DNA from: Azotosporobacter soli
GTDB lineage: Bacteria > Bacillota > Negativicutes > SG130
Direction of reading: 5' to 3'
NCBI RefSeq assembly: GCF_030542965.1
Contig: NZ_JAUAOA010000025.1
Coordinates: 1 to 51,261, forward strand
Length of the DNA stretch: 51,261 nucleotides
Position 1 is the first letter of the stretch, and each line of letters opens with the position of its first letter. The notes under the pieces are model-generated. The model was not told the DNA's origin and made no database searches. It saw only the letters and a list, made by a program, of their open reading frames with translations. Shown here piece after piece: positions 1 through 6,838 of this stretch. The position numbers and the translations under genes were made by a program.

Positions 1-16
1 TGACAACTGTTATACA

Positions 17-84
17 AAAACTCACCACTTTCTTATAATAGAGGGTGTTCAGGCCACTATACAAAGAAAGGACTGGTGAGTTTT
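17..84 (+). promoter_or_regulatory. Inverted repeat that can mask the tnpA ribosome binding site
   Basis: Bases 17-34 can pair with 64-70 plus 74-84 (18 pairs, three-base bulge at 71-73). The right arm contains the tnpA Shine-Dalgarno region (about 64-72) and runs up to the ATG at 85. A TATAAT box lies at 34-39, at the end of the left arm. A transcript started from it would lack the left arm, while read-through RNA from outside would carry both arms and hide the start. Translational masking in a tnpA leader is known for IS200 and read-through protection for IS10; applying it here is inference. The same repeat may also serve as the left-end DNA hairpin recognised by TnpA. Confidence 0.55.
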
Positions 85-540
85 ATGGGACAAAGTTTAG
101 CACATACAAAATGGCAGTGCAAGTACCACATAGTATTTACGCCGAAGTTTAGACGGAAAATAATCTATGGTCAATATCGTGAAAGCATAGGAGAAATATT
201 ACGAAGGCTATGCAGTTATAAGGACGTAAAAATCATAGAAGGTCATCTAATGATCGATCATGTGCATATGTTAGTATCGATACCGCCAAAATTCAGTGTT
301 TCTGCATTTATGGGGTATCTAAAAGGAAAAAGTGCGCTAATGATATTTGAACAGCATGGTAATTTGAAATACAAATATGGGAATAGGCACTTTTGGGCAG
401 AAGGATATTATGTTAGTACAGTAGGGCTAAATGAAGCGACGATCAAGAAGTACATTCAAGAACAAGAAAAACATGATCAAGCAATAGATAAACTGAATGT
501 ACGAGAGTACGATGACCCTTTTAAGGGTAACGTGAAGTAG
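85..540 (+). CDS. tnpA: IS200/IS605-family transposase TnpA (copy 1)
   Basis: A 151-residue Y1-type HUH transposase that moves single-stranded DNA. The HUH motif is visible in DHVHMLVSIPP near residue 58, the nucleophile tyrosine in TIKKYIQEQ near residue 125, and the family's N-terminal TKWQCKYHIVF is present. Length is normal for the family. I start at ATG 85 because it aligns with the start of the second copy at 50750; GTG 76 is in frame but closer to the purine-rich site. No tnpB follows, so the element is IS200-like. It is clearly more AT-rich than the neighbouring genes, consistent with transfer. Copy 2 shares about two thirds of its residues by eye, so this is a different element. Confidence 0.93.
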   Translation: MGQSLAHTKWQCKYHIVFTPKFRRKIIYGQYRESIGEILRRLCSYKDVKIIEGHLMIDHVHMLVSIPPKFSVSAFMGYLKGKSALMIFEQHGNLKYKYGNRHFWAEGYYVSTVGLNEATIKKYIQEQEKHDQAIDKLNVREYDDPFKGNVK

Positions 541-547
541 TACAAAC

Positions 548-676
548 ATCCCTTTAGGGATAGCAAAAGTGATTAGACCGTAGTGGCTTGAACAAAGTGA
601 AAGCCAGCGTCTTGAGACGCCGGCTAGTAATAGAGGCTTATAGCCTCAGTGCAAACCACCCGTTAGACGGGTGGTT
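548..676 (+). repeat. Right-end hairpin cluster of the IS200-like element
   Basis: Four consecutive hairpins follow tnpA: ATCCC/GGGAT at 548-561, AGCCAGCGTC/GACGCCGGCT at 602-625 (one mismatch), GAGGCT/AGCCTC at 633-647 and a perfect nine-pair stem AACCACCCG/CGGGTGGTT at 654-676. IS200/IS605 ends are marked by such subterminal hairpins, and the last one has the AACCAC/GTGGTT form also seen near copy 2 (50627). I take 676 or just beyond as the likely right end; the cleavage site cannot be set from sequence alone. Bases 677-814 contain nothing I can assign. Confidence 0.5.
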
Positions 677-814
677 CTGATTTTAGTAAGTTTTTAAAGG
701 TCACGCGATTTTTGTTTAAGTTTTTTAAGTGAGGAACCGGCAGGAGTGCTAAAACTTGTACAGAAGTGAAGGGAAGTCAAGGGACGAGTCTAAGCACGGG
801 AAGGGGTCATATTG

Positions 815-1759
815 ATGAGAAGATGTGAATGGAGTATAGGGGTAGTAATGATTGCTCTGCTAATGAGTGTAGCGGCAGGGAGTGCGGCGGCGCAGGTGCA
901 GGATCAAGGAGAATACTATTGCAGTAACCCGCGCGCCGCGTCGAATGATAAATACAAAAACGTCGCGGAGAATTGGTGGCCTGCATTTGTCTTGAAAGAG
1001 TTTGACAAGGTTGCCGCAGCGCCTGGCGTCGACTGGACGCAGGAGATGAAAACGCCGGGAGTCGTCGATGAATGGATCGATAAGGCGGCGGCCAAAGGCT
1101 GGGTCGTCAAGCGGGGGCCGAAAGATGCGGCGGTCGGCGCCATCTTGATTGTGTCGGATTTTCAAAATCATATGGCAAGGTTGGCGATTATTAAAGAGGT
1201 TTATGCGTGGGGAGCCGTTGCGGAATCGGTCGAACCGGAACGCGGCGATACCGGGCATGTCTTTGAACAGGAATATAAATGGCTAGACTTGTATCGCAAT
1301 CCGAAGCAGTCTTTCATCGGTTACATTTGGCCGGTGAAACAGGCGGATTACGACAAAGCGCCGCAGGAGTTTGAGGCAAAACGTTTTACGCTGAAAGGCG
1401 AACATGTCTATAAAGGCTGGCGGGAATCTTGGGGGCCGGTGTGGGTAATCAAGGAGTTTGACAAACTTGCTCCGGGCGGCGGCATGGATTGGAGCGGAAA
1501 AGTGGATGCTTGGCTGACGAATGCGGCAAAAAAAGGCTGGAAGGTATCGTATGATGCTTCAGGTGCTAAGCCGGGGGCGATATTATTGCGCATCGAAAAT
1601 AAAAATGAAATGTGGCTTCAGATTGTACGCGAAGTCAAGAGCGACCGTGTCGTCTTGGAGATGCTGGGCTATCCGGTGCATCGGGTCGTTCGCGAGGAAA
1701 TCAAGTTCTCTGATTTGCCGCAAAAGAATTTCACCGGGTATATCTTGCCGGAAAAATGA
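815..1759 (+). CDS. Secreted protein with two degenerate CHAP-like repeats
   Basis: A 314-residue protein with an N-terminal signal peptide: basic start, hydrophobic stretch, then AAAQ near residue 27. The mature part is a duplication: ENWWPAFVLKEFDKV...GVDW, GAILIV and GYIWPVK in repeat 1 match ESWGPVWVIKEFDKL...GMDW, GAILLR and GYILPEK in repeat 2. The pattern (helix, GAI strand, terminal GYI) resembles the CHAP peptidoglycan amidase fold, but the position of the catalytic Cys holds Trp/Gly and only repeat 1 keeps an NH pair where the His is expected. I infer a non-catalytic, possibly cell-wall-binding, secreted protein. ATG 815 is chosen because AAGGGG ends 8 bases upstream. Family assignment is tentative. 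Confidence 0.55.
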   Translation: MRRCEWSIGVVMIALLMSVAAGSAAAQVQDQGEYYCSNPRAASNDKYKNVAENWWPAFVLKEFDKVAAAPGVDWTQEMKTPGVVDEWIDKAAAKGWVVKRGPKDAAVGAILIVSDFQNHMARLAIIKEVYAWGAVAESVEPERGDTGHVFEQEYKWLDLYRNPKQSFIGYIWPVKQADYDKAPQEFEAKRFTLKGEHVYKGWRESWGPVWVIKEFDKLAPGGGMDWSGKVDAWLTNAAKKGWKVSYDASGAKPGAILLRIENKNEMWLQIVREVKSDRVVLEMLGYPVHRVVREEIKFSDLPQKNFTGYILPEK

Positions 1760-1839
1760 TCGGCTCGATGAAAATCGATTTGAAAGGTATGTTATAGTAA
1801 AAAGACAAGCTTTCGTTTAAAGGAGGTTCGGCAAAAGAA

Positions 1840-2355
1840 GTGACGGATGATGTGTTGAAAAGTGATTTGATTCTTAAACAAATCGAACAGAGCGGCTTTG
1901 CGGAAAAGGTCGTCGAAGTGGATGAGGAAACGATGGGTCTGTTGATTGTCCAATTGGGAGAGCGATTATTTGCTCTCCCGGGCAGTGAAGCGCGGGAAAT
2001 TATGCCATTTAGCGCAAGCACATGGATTCCGGGGGCAACAGCGATATTGCCCGGGGTAATGAATATTCGGGGCGATGTGGCTGCCGTGATTGACGTCAAG
2101 AAAGTCCTAACGGTGCCTGAAGCCGGAAGCGGCGCAGGCTGTTTTTTTGTATTGCTGCGTCACGGAGACGGTCGCAGCGGACTTCTCGTGGATGATATCG
2201 TGGATGTTATCGAACTGTCTGTCGCTGAAAATATGCCGCTTCTCTCCAGTTTAGATGTCGGCTGGCAGCGTTTTGCCGCCAGCCAGTTTGATTATCAGGG
2301 ACGGATCGTTACGGTGTTAAAGGTAGAACAATTGATTGAAGCGGTACGGCTTTGA
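1840..2355 (+). CDS. cheW: CheW-like coupling protein
   Basis: A 171-residue CheW-domain protein that would link receptors to the CheA encoded at 6839. After about 35 variable residues comes the CheW core: LLIVQLGERLFALPGSEAREIMP, then the GVMNIRGDVAAVIDVKK segment typical of the family, and a C-terminal GRIVTVLKVEQLI strand-helix. It starts with GTG behind AAGGAGG (1820-1826), a rather long spacing. It is the first gene of the chemosensory operon; a TG-extended TATAGT at 1793-1798 could be its promoter. The next gene overlaps its stop by one base, so translation is probably coupled. Confidence 0.85.
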   Translation: MTDDVLKSDLILKQIEQSGFAEKVVEVDEETMGLLIVQLGERLFALPGSEAREIMPFSASTWIPGATAILPGVMNIRGDVAAVIDVKKVLTVPEAGSGAGCFFVLLRHGDGRSGLLVDDIVDVIELSVAENMPLLSSLDVGWQRFAASQFDYQGRIVTVLKVEQLIEAVRL

Positions 2356-2744
2356 TGGATCAGGATGCTTTGGAGGTGCTGGTTTTCTTCAGCGGCGAAA
2401 GTTGTTACGGCATTGATATTGAACAAATCGCATATCTGGCGGATCCGTCACCAACGCAGGAGGCCGTTTCTTTTGAAGAATTGATGAGGTCAAATGTTTC
2501 GCAGCAAGAGGGGCGACGAAAACGGATCAGCGTTAAGGGCCATGAAGAGATACTGGTTTTGATTCCTGAACCGGAGACGGTGAGCAATCTTTCGCTGCGC
2601 GATATCCGTCCGTTACCTGCGGTTTTTAAAGCGGCGCAGCCGCTGGGCGTCTGGGGCTTGGCGCAAAAGGAAGGTCGGTTAATCATATTGCTTGATCTGT
2701 ATAAAAATCTGCAGTTTAAAGAGCTTGTGCGGCAAGCGCAATGA
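2355..2744 (+). CDS. Second, divergent CheW-like protein
   Basis: A 129-residue protein with a reduced CheW-like fold: LEVLVFFSGESCYGIDIEQIAYL at the start, a central insert rich in charged residues, and WGLAQKEGRLIILLDLYKNL at the end. It lacks the clear IRG motif of the first CheW. Its ATG shares a base with the TGA of the preceding gene, and its own stop overlaps an ATG of the receptor frame, so it belongs to the same transcript. A second coupling protein next to one receptor and one CheA suggests a dedicated array. The CheW assignment rests on the end segments and context. Confidence 0.65.
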   Translation: MDQDALEVLVFFSGESCYGIDIEQIAYLADPSPTQEAVSFEELMRSNVSQQEGRRKRISVKGHEEILVLIPEPETVSNLSLRDIRPLPAVFKAAQPLGVWGLAQKEGRLIILLDLYKNLQFKELVRQAQ

Positions 2745-2764
2745 AAAAAAGCAAGGAGGATATG

Positions 2765-4294
2765 ATGAATAGCAGTTTAAAAGTTAAAATCATCGGGATC
2801 ATGGCATTATTTATGTGTTGTCTGGTCGCGCTATTATCGTATATTTCGATTTCCGCGACGCTGCAGCGAGGCGAAACCCGTCTGCATGAATATCAGGAAA
2901 CGCTGTACAAACAAAAGACGGATAATATGAAGAATTTGGTGGAGGCCGTTTCTAGCACGACAAACTCGATGTCGGAGGCGGAGGCGAAGAATTTTGTGCG
3001 TAACGCTCGTTACGGCAGTGACGGTTATTTTTTGGTGATTAATAGCAGCGGCAATGTCGTGGTTCATATCGACCCTCTGTTGGAAGGCAAAGAGCTGTCG
3101 GCTGTGCGTGATGCCAATAATAACGCGTTTTTGTTGAAATTGCTTGAGCAGTGCAGAGATAAAGGCGAAGGCAATGTCGAATACATGTGGATGAAGCCTG
3201 GCGCGGCAAAAGCCGAAGCGAAATCGTCCTACGGCAAGTCCATCGGCAAGTGGAATTGGATTGTTATCACAGGAATTTACCTGGATGATGTGGAGGCGGC
3301 TGTTCAGAAAGAAGAGAATTTGATTCACCAGGAAATTTGGAGTACGGTACAGCGATATTTGTTGATTTCGGCGTTGGCGCTATTGCTGATTGTGGCGCTG
3401 GCCACTTTCTTTATCAACCGCTACATCACTCAGCCGCTGGCGGGTGCGATTACCAAGGTGAACAATTATGCGGCGAAGATGGAAGATACGGTGACAACCC
3501 AAGCCAGTTTCTCGTTGGAACTCTCTTCTTCGGTCAGTGAAATATCCGCGACGATGGAAGAATTCTCTTCTTCGGCCGTTCTAATCGCCAATCACAGTCA
3601 GGGTGTAGCCGACAGTGCAGCACAGACGCTGCAGAGGACGCGGGAAGGCGTCGCAGAGGTAGAAGGCCTGATGGGAAAAATGAAAGAAATATACAATGAT
3701 AACCAGGTGAACATTCAGGAAATTGTTGCTTTGGGGCATAAGTCGAACGAAGTTAGCAAGATCATGGAGTTCATCAATAATATTGCGAGCCAGACACGCT
3801 TGATCGCGTTCAATGCAGCCTTGGAAGCGGCCAGCGCGGGAGAAGCGGGGAAACGTTTTGGCGTGGTTGCTCTTGAAATCCGCCGTCTGGCCGATAGCGT
3901 GATGGAATCGACTAAGGAAATTGAGGGGAAGATTACGGAAATTGTCGCAGCCGTGAGTCGCCAAGTTGTTGCTTCGGAAAAAAACACGAAGGGAATTGAA
4001 GAGGGCATGGCGTATTCGGAGCGAACTGTGTCGATTATTTATGACATTGAGAATGCTGCCGATCAGACGACGGATGCCGTCAGCCAGATCGTCCTGTCGA
4101 TCCAACAACAACAGACTGCAGGAGAACAAGTGCTGACCGCGCTGCGTCAAATCAAACAAGGGACAAATGAAAATACGACAATGATCCAACAAACCAAGAC
4201 GATCAGCAAGGAATTGAGCGATTTGGCGGAAGAGCTGGAACAAGTTGTCAAGCGTGGCAGTGAAACTGCGGCAAGAAAAGGAACCGACGCCTAG
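2765..4294 (+). CDS. Methyl-accepting chemoreceptor with sCache domain and atypical tip
   Basis: A 509-residue receptor: membrane helix near residues 5-27, a periplasmic single-Cache domain (YGSDGYFLVINSSGNVVVH, later WNWIVITGIYLDDVE), second membrane helix around 200-223, then a long cytoplasmic coiled coil. The hairpin tip reads IASQTRLIAFNAALEAASAG, not the usual [17 protein letters not shown] found in the receptors at 13677 and 48611. I chose ATG 2765 because AAGGAGGA (2753-2760) sits just before it; ATG 2741 would put this site inside the gene. The ligand is unknown; sCache domains often bind small organic acids. It is embedded between cheW and cheB and is probably the only dedicated receptor of this system. 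Confidence 0.88.
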   Translation: MNSSLKVKIIGIMALFMCCLVALLSYISISATLQRGETRLHEYQETLYKQKTDNMKNLVEAVSSTTNSMSEAEAKNFVRNARYGSDGYFLVINSSGNVVVHIDPLLEGKELSAVRDANNNAFLLKLLEQCRDKGEGNVEYMWMKPGAAKAEAKSSYGKSIGKWNWIVITGIYLDDVEAAVQKEENLIHQEIWSTVQRYLLISALALLLIVALATFFINRYITQPLAGAITKVNNYAAKMEDTVTTQASFSLELSSSVSEISATMEEFSSSAVLIANHSQGVADSAAQTLQRTREGVAEVEGLMGKMKEIYNDNQVNIQEIVALGHKSNEVSKIMEFINNIASQTRLIAFNAALEAASAGEAGKRFGVVALEIRRLADSVMESTKEIEGKITEIVAAVSRQVVASEKNTKGIEEGMAYSERTVSIIYDIENAADQTTDAVSQIVLSIQQQQTAGEQVLTALRQIKQGTNENTTMIQQTKTISKELSDLAEELEQVVKRGSETAARKGTDA

Positions 4295-4305
4295 GAGGAG
4301 CTGTC

Positions 4306-5325
4306 ATGAATGAGGAAAAACCATTTGTCAGGGTTTTAATCGTCGGCGAACTTGTGATTGCAGAAAGTGAAATGGCGGCAGCCGGCATTCGGGTGATTGG
4401 CGTGACCGGCAGTGGGAAAGAGGGCGTGAATCTGACGCGTCGTTTGTGCCCGGATGTAATCATGATTGTGGTTGAAACGCCGCAAAGTGATGATTTGGAA
4501 GCGATTGAAGTCATCATGAAAAATCAGCCTACGCCGATCCTGCTGCTTGTCGGCTGCCTCGACGAACGTCTCGCGCGTGAAGCAGTAAGCCGGGGCGCGC
4601 TCGAAGTGTTTCAAAAAGAAGAATTCGATTCGCGCTGCCGCCGGCAATTGCTGCATAAGCTGCGCGTATTGGCGGGGGTGAAGGTAATCCGCCACATCAG
4701 CGGCAGGGAAGAAGGACGCGCCAATAGCGATGCGATGTCTGCCAAAATGAAAAAAGAGCATTTGAAGGCGGTGATTATCGCCTCTTCGCTGGGCGGCGCG
4801 GCAATCCTGGAAATAATATTATCGCAATTGGCGGCCGATTTTCCGGCACCGATTGTGGTGGCACAACACATTTCGGAAGGGTTTTCCGAAGAACTGGCGG
4901 ATTGGCTGGATCATAAGACGTCGCTGACGGTACGCGTCGCGACGCACGGTGCGCGGCTTTTGCCTGGACTCGTTTTGATCGCACCGCCGGAATATGACGT
5001 CAGGATTGCAGCGCAGGGAACGGTAGCGTTGTCGCCTTGCCTACCCGGCGTAATTTATCATCCCTGTTGCGACAGTCTGCTCTCTTCGGCGGCGGACGTA
5101 TATCAAGAAGCTGTGGTTGGCGTCATCCTCACTGGAATGGGGGCGGACGGCGTGGAAGGAATCGCGGCGATTAAACGGGCAGGCGGGTTTACGATGGCTC
5201 AAGATGAAGAGTCCTCTTTGATTTATAATATGCCGCGTCTGGCAATTGAACGCGGTTTGATCGATCTTGTCGTCTCCGCAGATGCGATTGCTGCGGAGAT
5301 TAAGAAGGCGGTTTTCGTATGCTGA
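4306..5325 (+). CDS. cheB: CheB-type methylesterase with non-phosphorylatable receiver
   Basis: A 339-residue protein with CheB architecture. The C-terminal methylesterase domain is intact: Ser in IASSLGGA, His in VAQHIS and Asp in GVILTGMGADG form the expected triad for removing receptor methyl groups. The N-terminal receiver is degenerate: the segment that should read VIVMDIEMP is VIMIVVETP, so Val55 replaces the phosphoacceptor Asp, and the acidic pair near the N-terminus is replaced by GE. Phosphorylation by CheA is therefore unlikely and the esterase may be constitutive or protein-controlled. AGGAGG at 4293-4298 supports ATG 4306. cheR starts inside its last codons. Confidence 0.9.
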   Translation: MNEEKPFVRVLIVGELVIAESEMAAAGIRVIGVTGSGKEGVNLTRRLCPDVIMIVVETPQSDDLEAIEVIMKNQPTPILLLVGCLDERLAREAVSRGALEVFQKEEFDSRCRRQLLHKLRVLAGVKVIRHISGREEGRANSDAMSAKMKKEHLKAVIIASSLGGAAILEIILSQLAADFPAPIVVAQHISEGFSEELADWLDHKTSLTVRVATHGARLLPGLVLIAPPEYDVRIAAQGTVALSPCLPGVIYHPCCDSLLSSAADVYQEAVVGVILTGMGADGVEGIAAIKRAGGFTMAQDEESSLIYNMPRLAIERGLIDLVVSADAIAAEIKKAVFVC

Positions 5326-6803
5326 ATCAAGAAACGATGTTGCAACGTCTGGATTTGGAGCGGATAGGACAATGCATCAATCAGCGTTATGGTTTGGAGT
5401 TTTGTCACCGACAGCTGGACTTGTTGGGAGAAGCGGTAGAGAAACGCTGCAAAGCGAACGGCTCTTGTACTCTGGCACAGTATCAAGATTTACTGCAGCG
5501 GGAAGAGGAGTCGCTGCAGTTAATCCAATTGTTGGCAGTGCACGAGACTTACTTTTTTCGTGAGGCGGCTCAATTCGACGTCATGCGCCAACACGTGATG
5601 CAGCGAATAGCGCAAGAGAAGGAGCGCCCGTTGCTTCGCTTTTTAAGTGCGGGTTGCTCGACCGGCGAAGAAGCGTACTCGATCGCGATGGCGCTTCTTG
5701 ACATAGCGGGGGTGGGAGCTGAATGGGACTTTGAAGTGATTGGCGTCGATGTGGATCCGGCAGCGATACGAAAAGCGCAGCTTGGAAATTACGGCCCCTA
5801 TTCCTTCCGCGGCTGTTCGATGGCGCTACGCAGTCGTTATTTCAAACCGCTCGGTTCGGATCGTTTTGTAATCAATGAAACGATAAAAGAAAAAGTGCGT
5901 TTTGAAGTGTTGAACTTATTTGAACCTGACTATCCGGAGTGGCTAAAAAAAATTGACGTTGTCTTTTATCGCAATGTATCCATTTATTTTTCAAAACTCC
6001 AACGTGCGCAACTCTTCAACCGTTTATCGGGATTGCTTGCTTCTGCCGGATGCCTGTTTGTCAGTTGTACGGAAACGCTGTATCATGATACGCAACAGAT
6101 GGAACTGGTAAACAGCGGTGACGTTTTTTATTATCGAAAGAAGGATGCAACGAAACTTTCCCCGGCAAAGGAAAAAGAGGCTCTCAGGGCGAGGCCCTGT
6201 CGGACGCGGCCAAAAAGGCCGGAAGAAAGTGTAAAATGGATCAGCAAGCCGTTATTGCCGGAGCGGCATGAAGCGGTGAAAAGGATAGAACGATTGCACG
6301 CCGATCCACTGGCGACGGTGCTTGAAATGCTGAAGGACAAGCAATATGACGAGGCCATTGCTTCTTTAGATCGGTGGATTTCCTGTGAACCGTTATGCAC
6401 AAAGGCGTATACGCTAAAAGCCAATGTGCTGTTGAATCGGCAGTGTATAGAAGAAGCCGAGGAACTCTGTCATACGGTGCTTGTGATGGATGTTTTTTGT
6501 CTGGAAGCCTATTTGCTATTGGGCATGGCGGCGAAAATCGCCGGAAAGTGCGAAGAGGCCATACAACGATTTAAAAAAGCGGTTTATGTATCGCCGGAGT
6601 GCTGGCTGGCGCATTTTTTTCTCGCGCAGCTGTATCAACTACGCAAGGAGGATGCGTATGCGAGACGTGAATATCAAGTGGTGATGCGTATTTTGGAGCA
6701 GGGCGGTTTTGCAGAACATGGTTTGAGTTTTTTTCTGCTGGCGGTTCAATTGGACGATCTGATTCGCTTGTGTCGGCATCAGATTGATGGTCTAAGAGAG
6801 TAG
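5319..6803 (+). CDS. cheR: CheR methyltransferase fused to TPR domain
   Basis: A 494-residue protein. Residues 1-270 form a CheR SAM-dependent glutamate methyltransferase: all-helical N-domain, ETYFFRE, SAM-binding SAGCSTGEEAYSIAM and FYRNVSIYF (usually CRNVLIYF). A basic linker of about 30 residues leads to a C-terminal region with tetratricopeptide repeats (for example AYLLLGMAAKIAGKCEEAIQRFKKAV). CheR-TPR fusions are typical of chemosensory systems that do not drive flagella, such as Wsp and Frz-like systems. It overlaps cheB by seven bases, so the methylation enzymes are probably made in fixed ratio. Confidence 0.9.
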   Translation: MLNQETMLQRLDLERIGQCINQRYGLEFCHRQLDLLGEAVEKRCKANGSCTLAQYQDLLQREEESLQLIQLLAVHETYFFREAAQFDVMRQHVMQRIAQEKERPLLRFLSAGCSTGEEAYSIAMALLDIAGVGAEWDFEVIGVDVDPAAIRKAQLGNYGPYSFRGCSMALRSRYFKPLGSDRFVINETIKEKVRFEVLNLFEPDYPEWLKKIDVVFYRNVSIYFSKLQRAQLFNRLSGLLASAGCLFVSCTETLYHDTQQMELVNSGDVFYYRKKDATKLSPAKEKEALRARPCRTRPKRPEESVKWISKPLLPERHEAVKRIERLHADPLATVLEMLKDKQYDEAIASLDRWISCEPLCTKAYTLKANVLLNRQCIEEAEELCHTVLVMDVFCLEAYLLLGMAAKIAGKCEEAIQRFKKAVYVSPECWLAHFFLAQLYQLRKEDAYARREYQVVMRILEQGGFAEHGLSFFLLAVQLDDLIRLCRHQIDGLRE

Positions 6804-6838
6804 GTTGCTGCTCTTCGAATAAGGAAGGGGATACGCTT

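Noticed and set aside
3581-4243. Minus-strand frame opposite the receptor signalling domain
   Set aside because: Composition is an artefact of the complementary coiled-coil codons; no start signal.
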